Part shown: piece by piece, positions 1-19,558 of the stretch
How positions within the stretch are numbered: position 1 is the first letter of the stretch
How the letters are laid out: each line of letters opens with the position of its first letter
Assembly: GCF_018873765.1 (NCBI RefSeq)
Contig: NC_057922.1
Span: 16,257,563-16,321,562, forward strand
DNA: 64,000 nucleotides
Reading direction: 5' to 3'
From: Telopea speciosissima
Lineage: Eukaryota; Streptophyta; Magnoliopsida; Proteales; Proteaceae
The notes under the pieces: generated by a model
Seen by the model: only the letters and a program-made list of their open reading frames with translations
What the model was told of the DNA's origin: nothing
Databases searched by the model: none
Made by a program: the position numbers and the translations under genes

Positions 1-377
1 GTGTTTTATTTGAAACATGAAAATACTACTTTGCTCATCACAATAACCATGTGCTCATTAAAGAGCAAGAGTGAAATCAAATGAAACGGTTGTTTCAAAG
101 TTTCTATTGATGCAAAAATCAAACCAAACAATTTTTGAAATAGAAATTATCCCTTGAAATTGAAATACAAATCATACCAAATCAAGCCTTAGATGAATGT
201 GATTGGTTATCACTAGAGTATTTCAAGAAAAATACTAAAACCTTACAAGGGTTTCTAAACCTTAAGATAACGTAGTGACCCTTTTCGCACACGGTGAAGA
301 AAACTTTCTCCCATCTTAGAAAGCTTAATATATGGTTCAATATACTCTCTGAGAGAGAGAAAGAGAGAGAGAGAGAC
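1..377. other. intergenic, nothing recognised
   Basis: AT-rich DNA with a GA-rich run near 350-377. Short open frames on both strands have no recognisable protein similarity and no codon structure. Confidence 0.6.
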
Positions 378-514
378 ACAGTGCTACGTGCAAAGATCGC
401 CTTACCCCCACTCGGGCAAGGCGTTTGGGCAGGGATAAGGCGGACATTAAGCACAGCACCGTGTCTAGGCAGCACGGTCCTGTCGAGCAACTCGGCAGTA
501 GAGGATCCACATTG
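378..514. mobile_element. truncated Mutator-like foldback element
   Basis: The right end (CAGTAGAGGATCC) and the inner palindrome (CTTACCCCCACTCGGGCAAG and its complement) match the complete foldback element at 20899-21088. The left terminal inverted repeat is missing or eroded, and both sides abut GA-rich DNA. It is non-coding; open frames crossing it are by-products of the palindrome. Confidence 0.6.
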
Positions 515-613
515 GAGAAAGAGAGAGAGAGCGTCACCCTGTTGGATGACCTACAAGTAGTAATGACCCTTGGTGGGTGTGGAAATTGGAATTCCACATC
601 GTGAAAGAACTTT

Positions 614-1035
614 GGAAAAATTACATGATTAGCTACTTTTGGGTTTTCATTTCAAAACTGTCCACCCTATGTTTGAGTTAACAAAAATAGACAAAAACAA
701 GTTTAATTTTACAAAACTAGACAAAACAGTGACTCTCCTTCCTTCCTCGGCAGTTTCCCTCTGAAAAAATCTCTTTTTTTTCCCTCTATTACTTGGGGTA
801 GCAGAGAATGGCGATGGTTGGGACAAGAGTAGGGTTGCAGGGAATGGAGGATACCTGGGCGAGGAGGCAATGACAGGGATAAAAATATCTAAAAAAGTAA
901 GTGTGGGAGGGAGAGACACTATTTTGTCCAGTTTTGTTAACCTTAACTTGTTTTTGTCTATTTTTATTAATTCAAACATAGGGTGGACAGTTTTGTAAAT
1001 GAAAATCCAAAAATAGTTAATCATGTAATTTTCCC
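614..1035. mobile_element. Mutator-like foldback MITE with long inverted repeats
   Basis: The first and last roughly 135 bp are inverted copies of each other, starting GGAAAAATTACATGATTAGC at the left and ending with the complement at the right. The element is bracketed by the exact 9-bp direct repeat AAGAACTTT (605-613 and 1036-1044). Nine-base target duplications are characteristic of Mutator-like elements. There is no transposase, so it is non-autonomous. The centre is GA/CT-rich. Confidence 0.85.
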
Positions 1036-1044
1036 AAGAACTTT

Positions 1045-2951
1045 CTCCTTTTCTTATGCTGGCTTTCGTTGAAATCTAGATATTCAGACTAAATGACATC
1101 TTTATCCTCATTTATTTATTTATTTAATCTAGAAGAGGATGACATTTCCAAAGGATAAAGAATGAAAGATGCGCAAAGGACTAAAATCTTCGAAATAAAA
1201 AACTAATAAAAGATGGGAAAAGTATCATTGAGCCTTTGGCATTTTCTACACCACCTCACTTACTTATTTATTTTTAAAAAAAATTTCTTGAAAAAATAAA
1301 TTGATTCACTTTGTAAGTAAGTACGGTACACTACACTCAATCATATTGTTTTATTATTATTATTTGTTTTTCTCATTAAAATAATTAATATAATAATGAA
1401 TGTAAAGGAACGCAGTGTGCCAACACTCTATTGCTCTGGTAGCCGCCACCATGACAAGTGGCGCTTTCACGAAAAGTAGACCAATATATCTTGTGTTTGT
1501 TTCTATGTATAAGAGTGATTTGAAAATTGTGACCATTGGATGTTTAAAAAATGATGTGGATTTGTCACATGTTAAATCTTAGATCATACGCTCCTTTGTA
1601 TGTCCATGCACCACGTTATAGACTATAGTCCCTTGATAATCCCTGTTCTTCTCATTACTTGTTTTTTTAATCACTTGATAAACTCGAATTACTCGAATTG
1701 GATTGAAAATTGACAGGTGAACAAAGTACCTCGGGATCCACATATAGAAAAAATTTTAGCCCCTAACTACACTGCCACACAGAAATTATTGAAAGGAATG
1801 ATATTTTACATTTTTACTTCTCAATGAGGGCATACAAAGACCCCAGACCCTGCCCCTTATTTAGTATTAGGTCTTACTCATTTAGCGTAACCTTTAAGAG
1901 TAAGGATTAATATATTAACTCTCTAGATTGTGGGTCATAGGACCTCTCACATGGGTTTGGGATGTTATAGATTTTCACATTATATTGATGATTTACACTA
2001 AATGAGCATTACCTAATTATTTGCTTGTTTAAAAAGCTAAATATTGATGGCTTACACTACATGAGAATTGTCTAATTATTTACTTGTTTAAAAAGCTAAC
2101 TTATAACGGAAGTTAGCTTTTTCTGTCAATTTAGCCAAGAGTTTTCCACTCTAATGGACTTGAATGGAGAAGTGGTATTCATTGTTCAGTTCTATCGAAA
2201 AACAAAATCTCAGAGTGGATGTTTTAGGATCAAGTTTTCCTTAAGCCACGTTAAAGGAGAATCCCTAAACCGTGGCTTTCGGATAGGTGAGAGAGGGTAC
2301 CATGCAACAGGAGAGAGTATTACTGACTTCGTCCATGGGAGATGTTTTAGGACCCTAAGATGGTATCTGAATCCTACATTACGGGGCCTAGGAAAACTTT
2401 CTTTAATGTTTTATTCACAATATAAGGCAAAATGACCATGCTAAACGTGGGATCCTTGTGCACTGGGTACAACCTTTACACCATATAGGGCAAAATGACC
2501 TTTGGGCGGATCCGATCCATTTAGGAAGGACTTTTTATGCTACACGTCTTCATTGTGCCACATGGATAGATGATGTAGCTATTACTATAGAGAGAATAAA
2601 ATTTGGATTAGATATGTATCATACTTCAGACCCTAATTCAATCAAATAACTCTCGATCTATTGGCAAGCATTTGCATGTATGTCTAGGTGTGTCTATGAT
2701 ACTTTGGCAACAATTGTAGAGTCACTCATACTTCAAATTTTTTAAAACTATAATTTGGGTTAAGTTTTTATATTTGAGCAAAATAGCTTGGGATCTATTT
2801 GTCTACAAAATTTTGGGCATCAACGAAATTACCGTATGAAAAATATTTGAGTCACCAAGAAAGCCTTCTTATGTGGGTTGCTCAAGAAATGGGGTATCTT
2901 AATATAAATCAATGGAAATTACCATATATATATATATATATATATATCAAT
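1045..2951. other. intergenic region
   Basis: No gene is visible. The stretch holds a short tandem duplication (1984-2101) and a TA microsatellite (about 2924-2948). Open frames of 60-100 codons here show no family resemblance. Confidence 0.6.
1984..2101. repeat. tandem duplication, 59-bp unit x2
   Basis: Two adjacent diverged copies, each starting ATTGATGR and ending TTGTTTAAAAAGCTAA, begin at 1984 and 2043. Confidence 0.8.
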
Positions 2952-3140
2952 GGAAGAAAAATTCTACCTAGGCGTGTGTGGTGCGCTATCCCTGCGCCCA
3001 GACACAAGGACTCACGAAATGACCGTCATGCCCCTAGAAAATTCTGTCTTTTTATCGGGGTACGATGGTCATTTTGTGTGCCCCTGTGTCTAGGCCCAGG
3101 GGCAGCGTAACGCATGCGCCCAGATAGCGTTCTCTTTCCC
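2952..3140. mobile_element. Mutator-like foldback MITE
   Basis: Diverged terminal inverted repeats (left GGAAGAAAAATTCTACCTAG, right complement GGGAAAGAGAACGCTATCTG) surround a second pair of inverted motifs containing CCAGACACA. The 9-bp flanks TATATCAAT and TAAATCCAT agree at 7 of 9 bases. It is related in its ends to the element at 23484-23632. Confidence 0.65.
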
Positions 3141-3150
3141 TAAATCCATA

Positions 3151-3331
3151 TTGTAATTACCTATTTTTTTATGTAGAGGTGAGTTCCAAATTAATATAAA
3201 TTAACCGTCCTACCTTTGTATCAATTCTATTAATTATTGTAATTACTTTTATTTTTTATTTTTTATGTAGAGGTGAGTTCCCAATTAATATAAATTAACC
3301 ATCCTACCTTTGTATCAATTCTATTAATGGA
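3151..3331. repeat. tandem duplication, about 90-bp unit x2
   Basis: The motif TTGTAATTAC followed by ATGTAGAGGTGAGTTCC and CCTACCTTTGTATCAATTC occurs twice in direct orientation (starts 3151 and 3237). A T-rich expansion lengthens the second copy. Confidence 0.8.
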
Positions 3332-4039
3332 GTAGTTTTCCTAAACATTATGTGTAGGCAGGTTTTATAAATAGCCTTAAAATCTGACAAATTAGATAAG
3401 ATGATGCCCAAATTTTGTGGATGAGTAAACCTCAAGATCCCCTACTCGCATGTCAAATTTTAGCTCAAATGGCAAAATTAAGGGTGCAAGTTTGGCTCTG
3501 TCGACCCGAACTCACCCTGAGCCCGAACAGGACTTTGGCTGAGATATTTGGCCCAACCTAACCCTGTTGGAGACCTAGGCAAAATAGAACTTTGAAAAAT
3601 TAGAACTATAAGAAAATACACGTTAGACCTATAAAAGAGTACATAGTGATGGATGGAGTACAAAAGACGTTCATAAACATACATAGAAGTTGCATGCCAA
3701 TATATAGAAGGGTATTTGACTGAATTAGGCTTTGAAATTCCTATGTGACTAATCCAGTCATTGTCATCTCTATCCAATAGTCGGATTAACTATCCAGTGT
3801 TTATACATATGGGGGACATAAGAGTAGTTTTCTCCCTTCCATAGTTCCATTAGGAGGGCAAAGTGGTATCACATGTAAGGCTTATTAATAAATCCAAAAT
3901 CAAACACCTCCTACGGGATCGACTTCCATAGATTCTGAGTCGAATTGAATTGAAATCTATTAGTATCAATCTAAACCCTAGAAATTGATATCAAGAAAAA
4001 AATGATCGATTTTCAAAGATTTTTAGTTTTATTCCTAAT
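3332..4039. other. intergenic, with hAT-family fragment near 3478-3570
   Basis: No gene is seen. Bases 3478-3570 resemble the end of the larger hAT-like element at 47615-48056 (TGCAAGTTTGGC followed by GC-rich CCCGA/CCTGA text). No terminal repeats or target duplication were found for this fragment. Confidence 0.4.
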
Positions 4040-4048
4040 TAAACGTGG

Positions 4049-4221
4049 GATCTTTATCGTCTTCAATTTATCTGGCCCTCCATTTCTTTCAATTCCTCTC
4101 ATAGGGGGAAAATGACCACCCTATCTCCTCCCCGAACACACTGTTTGGATGGGGTCCATTCCCCCTATTAGAGGAATTGAAAGAAATAGAAGGACAGATA
4201 ATTGGAGACGATAATTTTCCC
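4049..4221. mobile_element. Mutator-like foldback MITE
   Basis: Inverted arms of about 75 bp (ATCGTCTTCAATTTATCTGG at left, complement at right) are bracketed by the exact 9-bp duplication TAAACGTGG (4040-4048 and 4222-4230). No coding capacity. Confidence 0.85.
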
Positions 4222-4230
4222 TAAACGTGG

Positions 4231-6160
4231 CTTCTAGAAAAACCGTTCCTTTCAATTTTACATTGCCTTGACATGAAAAAAAACACAATTTCTCACTAAA
4301 ATATGGCCTTAATGTTGACACGAGAAAGAAGTTTGAACTTGAATCCTAACTAAACTATGACCAATGTGGCAATTGTATCAAATTGACTTCCTCCTTACTT
4401 TGAATGTATCGAAATTAAAGAAATCCTCCTACTAGTAGTAGGTAGTAGAACATTAAGGAACCTACCTCACACTCTCTCTTATTTCTCTCTTTTCGTCTCA
4501 CTTTTCGTCTCCACTTTGTGTTTTTTGCAGCTGATCTTTCAAACTCACAGAGTCTTCTCTCTCTCTCTCTCTCTTAACCAGTCAATTTTGACATTTTCAA
4601 AGCTTAATAAAATTGACCGTTGATAAATCAGAATATTTCTTCAAATATATATATATATATATATTTTTATTTTATTTTTTTCTTTTCTGTCGTGGCCTTT
4701 TGATAACTTCCAACTCAATCAACTTGACATGTTGAGACCTATTTGATTATGATTTTTCCACCTCCCCAAAATTCTGCCGGGATTGACCCGTTGGGTGTTA
4801 TTATGTATTTGTTTAATTTATTTGAAACAAAAGTACTTTTAAGTTATGAGCAATAATAGACTATTCAACTAAAACAAAGCTCATCTTTTTTAAAAATAAA
4901 TATGAATAGGAAGAGGGTTTTTCATGCCGACAGTGTGGGAGAATCTCTAACCCTACACCAATTACGATTTGGAATCGTAATACAATTTCATCTAATAAGA
5001 GGATCTCACATTCAAAGACAAATCAACCATTACAATGTTTCCTGTTCTTCTATTAATAAGTCATGTAACATATATATATATATATAGGATATCACACAAA
5101 CTAAGACTCTTAATCTTATCGTCTCTAAAAGTACCTTTTAATTACTTTATTTTTCACCAACAAACCAAACACAATTTGCTATGAGGTAAACATATTTTTG
5201 ATGTTCAAAGTTTAGCCTCATGTAGGTTTCCATCACTTTTTATTTAGTTTTTAAAATTCATTCCAAATGAACTCTTCTCAAAACTTGGATAAAGTGAAAA
5301 GTAAAGAGGACCATAATAATTTAATAGTTTAAAATACATAGAAAAATCTATTTATTATGTGAGAATCTTGCTCTATCTAAGATTGGTTTAAAAAAAAAGT
5401 TTTAAACTTTATTTTTTATTCCTTTAGTATAATACTTTTTTTTTTTTTTTCAACTAGGATAAATACATATATTCGAAAAATATGTAAGACAATGAAATCT
5501 TGTGTAAGACATAAAGAAAAAAAAATTTTAATTTATTTTGAGAATTTTTTTTTAATTTAAATATCTTTTGAAAATAAAACAAGAAAAATCAAAAGAATAT
5601 TATAATTTCCCAAATCCCCACTCTGACAATAAGATGTACCCATTTGTTAGAAAGTGGCCATGTGATTGCTAAAAAACAGAAAAAGGAAATGAGTCGCCAT
5701 GGGAGGGTACGTTAGCATCCTCTCTCTTTTTCACATGAAATTATTTCACCAAAATTTTATCATATCGATCAATTTGTATCAGAATTGAACATGACTGATA
5801 CCAATACTAGATTGATATAGATCAATCGATACAGTATCAATGACACGACAATATAAACTAAAATCCAATAATCCATGGACCTCAGTGCTCTATTATGTAC
5901 AAACATTTCTGGTGTGCTCCTCTATGCTGCTTACTTACTTGAGAAGAAGGGGGAAAAAAACCATTTCATCCAAAAAATAAAATAAAATAAAATAGGGTAA
6001 TGATTACAAGTTACTTGTGCTTGTGTTGTGTACATTAGAATATGCGTTGTGTGATAATTTTTTCCATAAAAGTGTGGGTCAATGCAAAGTAGAAATCCTT
6101 TTGGTGTGGGGTTCCCCAGTTCCTGACCAACATGGTTTAAGGTATCCATATTGTATTGCA
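4231..6160. other. intergenic region
   Basis: AT-rich DNA without a recognisable gene. It holds CT (about 4555-4575) and TA (about 4643-4662, 5070-5086) microsatellites, and GATAC/GTATC-rich text near 5760-5860 that loosely matches the dispersed repeat at 6165-6360. Confidence 0.55.
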
Positions 6161-6164
6161 GGCA

Positions 6165-6360
6165 TCGACCTCATACCATGCTGATATCATATCTGATAAC
6201 GATAAAAAGTAAAAACAATCAAAAACCTGTTTTTAAGAAAAATCAAGGACAAATTTGTTCGATACGCCCGATCCGTGCCAATATTGTATTAGTATCGTAT
6301 CGATTTTGTAAGTAATCGATACCTGATCCGATTCTATGCACTAAAACCATGCTGATCAGC
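6165..6360. repeat. dispersed repeat, family shared with UGT-A and UGT-B upstream DNA
   Basis: The segment contains GATACGCCCGATCCGTGCC, GTATCGATTTTGTAAGT and ends in CACTAAAACCATGCT. Similar segments lie at 26170-26372 and 35285-35525. The family has GTATCGATAC-type internal palindromes, but no clear termini or target duplications could be set. Confidence 0.6.
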
Positions 6361-7876
6361 TAACCTCAAACTATTCTATGTTTGAGTTCTCAAAAGAAAA
6401 ACCACAAGGGCAAGGTTTTAAAATGTGGAGTCAGAGACTTTATCGGATAGTGACGATTCTGATCCGGATCGGATTGGAATCGACCTTCAAGAACCCCTAG
6501 CATCGGTCCAAAGATCCAAAAACAAAGAAATATCTAAGATTTTGAGTGTGATTCGGCCCAACAACGGCCGAGCCAACGATCCAATTACCGATTTCCCAAA
6601 CCATGCCCACTAGGCATTGGGATTGTCGAATTTTATGTTTGCTTTCCGTTACCTTTGTCCCAACTTTTCTACTTTAATTTAAATTATTTTTAGATCATTA
6701 CCAAAAAAAAAAAAAATTTTTTTAGATGGATCTTTGATTTGAAAATCCTTAATTGAAATTTTGCATTTTGATTATGATTCAAGATGTTTATTTTTCGTAG
6801 GCATATCTACTTTAACTTGTGATGTCTACTTTTGTTTAATAGTAAAATTTTCATGCACTGCCTGTATGTGCACGACCTACATTAAATGCAATCTAAAATG
6901 AAATAAAAACCCTTAATTTTCTTATTTGATGGAGTTGATGGGAGAATCTCTTGTATATGAATACTTTCCCTTTATTTAATTACAAGAAAGACGGATTGGG
7001 CTTCGATGCTATATTTTAACCATTATTTTACCCATGAGACATAATTTAGAGCATTGCAACTTGTAAGGGACACTAGAGTGGAATAGAAAAATCTATAACT
7101 TTGAACGAATTGTCAAAATATGGTTGAGTGGATGAATCAGACCACAGAGTCAGGTTGGCCTTTGGAATTATTTTCTTTACTGCATAATGTTTCTTTCCTA
7201 ATGGGTAATTTGGGTCTATATTTATTATTAAAGAAGGATAAGTTTCTTCATATTGTTGTTATGTGTTTTTTGATAAAAACATATTGTTGTTATTGACTTC
7301 TTTGTTTTGTAACTTTTAACTATCCATTTGTTTTTTCCTACCCAAAAAAAAAAAAAAAAAACCTATCCATTTGTTTTTCAAAATGCCACATAACTAACTA
7401 TACTTGATTTCAAATTTAATAGTATTTTTTGAAGTGCCATGGAAGTTGTTTATACACAAAATTTGGGTCCTAACTGATCTACTATATGATGGACATTAGG
7501 TCCGACTACATAACATCCTGTGGCCAACCAAACCACTAGATTGACTCCCACATTAACACACACACTCTCTCTCTCTCTCTCTCGCTCATTAAACAAAATA
7601 TGAGCCCATTTTGAATGAATCCATCTCTCACCCTTTTATTGGTGCCCTGTTTTTTACTTTGATGTCAAATAAAACCTCAACCCGTTAAAAGGAAAAATAT
7701 CCTTATGACTTAAAAAAAGAATTCCTTCTCACATCATTTCACATAATTAGATATGAGACTTACACTGATATTCTCTCTCTATTAAGACAAAAATGAGAAT
7801 TTTCTTAATGAAATGTACCAATCTTTTATCCTCTTATTCATCTGATTTTCCACCCTATCTTCTTGAGAAACCTTAA
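6361..7876. other. intergenic region
   Basis: No gene is recognised. Poly-A/T runs occur near 6705-6722 and 7345-7362, and a CT microsatellite near 7565-7583. Confidence 0.5.
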
Positions 7877-8071
7877 GATCCAGCTCTCCTCCAGCCGGGG
7901 AGGGAGCTAGAGGGTCCAGTGCTCGAAAACCACCCCAAAAACAGGGGGGTTTGGTCATTTCACGGTTGGGGCCCACGTGGGACTCACTTATGAAATGACC
8001 AGCCCACCCTTGTTTTTGTTGTCGTTTTGCCGGGCTAGACCCTCCAACTCCTGCCACGGCCGGAGGATATC
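7877..8071. mobile_element. GC-rich foldback element
   Basis: Left arm GATCCAGCTCTCCTCCAGCC with GAGGGTC pairs with right arm GACCCTCCAACTCCTGCC then GGAGGATATC. The centre holds a second palindrome around GTCATTTC/GAAATGAC. Flanking duplications are unclear (AAACCT on both sides). Probably a non-autonomous DNA transposon. Confidence 0.55.
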
Positions 8072-8118
8072 TATTTCCAAAACCTCTACCCTTAAAAGAA
8101 GAAAAAATCACCCGTGAA

Positions 8119-8370
8119 TAAGGGTTTAAATGAATAGCTGAAATCCATTTTCGTATCCGTTTAGCATTATCCGAATCCGCCTGAAAACTAAACGGATGCG
8201 GATATAGATAGGCTATAACTATCCGAAAAGATATATTTACATGTAAACGAATAAAATATTCAATCCATATCCATATTCATTTAACATTATCCGAATCCAT
8301 CCAAAAGCTAATCAGACGCGGATGCGGATATAACACTATCCGAGCCAAATCCAATCCGTTTACATCCCTA
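8119..8370. mobile_element. hAT-like MITE
   Basis: Ends TAAGGGTTTAAATG and CGTTTACATCCCTA are inverted copies. The 8-bp flanks CCCGTGAA (8111-8118) and CCCGTGAG (8371-8378) agree at 7 of 8. Interior rich in TCCGAATCC/GGATGCGGAT repeats. Same family as 56130-56399. It ends about 150 bp before the ALDH TATA box. Confidence 0.8.
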
Positions 8371-8523
8371 CCCGTGAGTCTAGTGGTTCACATTGAGACT
8401 TTTTCACATGCAAAAGGTGGGCCACTACGCCAAGTGGGGGAACCAAGTGGGGAACCACTGCCCTGTTTTAAAAGGAGTAATAAACTGTGGCGCTAAACAA
8501 CATATGACAATTGCAGGAAACAT

Positions 8524-8531
8524 TATATAAA
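8524..8531 (+). promoter_or_regulatory. TATA box of the ALDH3 gene
   Basis: TATATAAA-type motif about 145 bp upstream of the ATG at 8676, followed by a CT-rich leader (8570-8675) typical of plant 5' UTRs. The exact transcription start is inferred. Confidence 0.6.
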
Positions 8532-8675
8532 GGACCTTGGCGTTTGTATCTTTGGAAAATTGAGTCTCTTTTGGCTGCTTTGCTTTTCTCTCAAGTCTGA
8601 AGTCATCTCGGTCTTTCTTTCTCTCTTCATCGTTTACTCTTCTGAAACTAAATTCTCTATCTCTATCTCTCGATC

Positions 8676-16750
<8,075 letters not shown>

Positions 16751-17920
16751 GTGATTGTGTAACTTTGCTTCATTTTTTTGTATTACTCTAGTTTTTACCA
16801 ACTCGATTGTAAGTTATGTTAATTTATTCCAATATAAATGAAGAATGATGTTTATTGTTTGCAAAATATTCGATTTCGGCGATTGGTTTTTCATTGGTGT
16901 TCATTGTGTGAAAATGGTTTGTGTTTTGAGGGATTCTCAATCAAATGTTGGGTCTGTTAAGGAGCTCAATTTTGAGGCAGTCAACATCCATTGGTTGTGA
17001 GCAAGATGAATATTTTAAAACCTGGTGATTACCATATGGTTGGACCTGTAACCTTGGGAAAAGATGGATCAGAACATGGCATTGGATCCCCACCTTTTTT
17101 TTTCCCCTTTCCTTCTTTTCTTCTATCTTTGTCCTGCCCAGATGTTACATTTAAATATGGTTATATTTTGGTCTAGCAGTTTATTTTCACTTCTGAAGCC
17201 TGCTTGCTACGTTTGTTCATACCATAGATCTGTCTTCATACTAAATTCTAACCATTGAGTGGATTTCCTATCCTCTCCACCAACCACACAGAGTATTGGG
17301 GGAAACTGGTATCCAGAAAGTTATACCCAGTTGAGTTAGGAAAGGTTTATGAGGAGTTTATGGATAAAGAAATGGTTTTCTGTAACAGAACCCACCATAA
17401 TCTTAACATGATCTGCAAACCAGGCAGACACTCTTGGTGATCAGCCAGGGTACTGGATTATTTAGTTGGTGAACCTGCAATAAAACTTAATGTTCTGGAA
17501 GTTGCACAGGGGCTGGGTTGGGAAGGAATTTGTATCTGGACACAAAGGGGGTGGTATCAGTATCAGTGCTTGTGGAGAATACAGATCAGTTGTTCCATTT
17601 GGTTATTTCTAGGCTCTTCATTAATGTAAGCTATTGTTCTTGGCTGCCCAATTGTCTCTGTTTCGTTAATGGAAATCTAGTATTTTTTTTTGTTTAATTT
17701 CTACAGTCATATTAATTCCAGCTTTCTCAATCTTGTACCAAGCCACTGATTTTTTTACTGTGGCTGGAAATGCTGGCTGTGTAGGTCATATTGGATGACT
17801 ATATTAAGCTTCTATTTTTTATATGGTACACTGTAGTACAAGATTTGAGTATTGGCAGTGAATGTGAATGCCAAGAGAAAATTTTCAAAGAAACATAAAA
17901 AAGGGAAACAACTTTTTATT
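16751..17920. other. intergenic between convergent ALDH3 and J-protein genes
   Basis: Contains the ALDH3 3' UTR (to about 16850) and presumably the J-protein 3' UTR (right end). The rest, including 17000-17650, shows no recognisable coding region. Confidence 0.5.
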
Positions 17921-19458
17921 TTAATCACAATTTTGAAGAACATCAACAACTTCAGAGCGTTGTTCATCGCTCAACTGTGTTGGGAAATTGATACGGAATT
18001 TGAGTCTCAGATCTCCTCTTTTTCCATTCTCTTTTGGATCAGGCATGCCTTTGCCTGGGATTATCTTTATGTAACCAGGGTGAACAATCTCATCCAGGGA
18101 CAAACCCATCTTCTCTCCACCCAAGAGAGGAATAGAGAGGGTGCAACCAGTGAGGGCCTTTACTAATGGAAGCTCTATTGACAAGACCAAGTCATTATCT
18201 TCTCTCTTGAATATAGGATGTCGTTTCTCTGCAATCAAGAAGATGATGTCTGCTGGTAAAAATCCTGGTTTTTCATCTCCCATTGCTTCAAATGTAATCT
18301 TTGTTCCTTTCTTCCATCCGGGTTTCACTTTTATCCTCAGCATCTCCTCTTCTTGAACAATCAATCTGAAACAGAGAATGGCCATGATGAGTATATCTAT
18401 CTTCCCAGGATAACAACTAATAGTAAAAGGGAAATTAACCATAAAATGACTAACCCAGTATTGGTAATGACATCTCTAGTGACCTTGATCTTCTTGGTGC
18501 ATCCATTCAACAACTCCTCAAGGGTACAAGCTAGTTGCTTCTCAATTGGTGGGGGTTTAGTCCTTGTATTTGAGAAGGAAAACATGATAGGTGTGGAGTT
18601 GCTCTTTTTGCTCATGCTTCTCAAGAGTGGTGGTTCCTTAGGAGAGATGGGGATGTTGGTGGCGTTCCTTCGGCTTGTGCTGCTTTTGCTTCTCGAGATC
18701 GGTGGTGGCTCATTAGGGCTTGTGGAAATGGTGCTGCTACGGCTCGTGCTTCTCGAGAGCGATACCTCACTAGGGCTGTTTGGGGTGGTGCTACTGCCCT
18801 TTCGGCTTACGTTTCTCGAAAGTGGACTCGAAACCGGAGATGGGGTTTGACATCTCCGATTTGGCGTGCTCGAGAGGAACGACGGTGTGTAGAACTGATC
18901 ATCAACGCTCCTCCCATACTGGTTAAAGAGATGATCCCCTCCCCCATTATCTTGTTTCTTGCGAAGGGCCTGAGAAGAGATGCAGAAAATGTAGATAACA
19001 GAAAGCATACACAAAGCCCCCAAAAGGAGGCTCCACACCACAAAGCCTTAGCAAGGTAAAGCAAAAGAAAAAACAAATGGCGAACCACAAATTAAGGCTG
19101 TGATTGGTATCATTTTAGGTTGATTTTGCGCATTCTCGGATGATAAAAACAATCATTTTTTTATTTTTTTATCGTCGGACAATGAATGCAAAATTGACCT
19201 AGACAAAGAGTGGAATTAATGGATGCAATTGGTGATTTGATGTAACGAAGGTAGATGTACCTCAAAGTAGGCTTCATTAAGGGCTTTTAACTTGGAATCT
19301 TCATCATCAGTTTTGCTAGAAGTAGAATTCTTATGCTCAGGATACCATTTTGTGACAAGGGATTTGTAGGCCTTGCAAACATCTTTAATGGAGGCACCTT
19401 TTGGAACACCAAGGATGCTGTTGGAGTCTAATGGGGAACGTGTATGATGTTCTCCCAT
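17921..19458 (-). CDS. DnaJ-like (type II/B) co-chaperone with degenerate HPD motif, three exons
   Basis: Exons on the minus strand: 19458-19261, 18969-18455, 18365-17921; splice sites and phases agree, giving 385 aa. Residues about 13-67 form a J-like domain (ILGVPKGASIKDVCKAYKSL), but the invariant His-Pro-Asp is Tyr39-Pro40-Glu41 in KWYPEHK. Known J proteins need HPD to stimulate Hsp70 ATPase, so this member is predicted to be unable to do so by itself (inference). Residues about 90-205 are a Ser/Arg/Pro-rich linker with SRSTSRSS and SPLSR motifs, likely disordered. Residues about 205-385 match the DnaJ C-terminal peptide-binding region (CTLEELLNGCTKKIKV, KPGWKKGTKITF, KRHPIFKREDNDL, DIIFLIAEKRH). 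There is no zinc-finger region, so it is not type I. No signal or membrane segment in the spliced product. Convergent with the ALDH3 gene. Confidence 0.85.
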
Positions 19459-19492
19459 GAAGGAGAGAAGAGATGAGATTCAAAGATAATTC

Positions 19493-19558
19493 GAAGAAGA
19501 AGAAGAAGAAGAAGGAGGAGGAAGAGAAGAAGGAGAAGAAGAAGAGAAGAGGTGGGAG
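19493..19558. repeat. GAA/TTC trinucleotide-rich tract in J-protein leader
   Basis: Imperfect GAA/GGA repeats (TTC on the gene strand) directly upstream of the J-protein ATG at 19458, so probably in its 5' UTR. Pyrimidine-rich leaders are common in plants. Confidence 0.8.

Noticed and set aside
2154-2649. Two open frames of 93 and 63 codons
   Set aside because: No start context, promoter or family similarity; ordinary intergenic noise.
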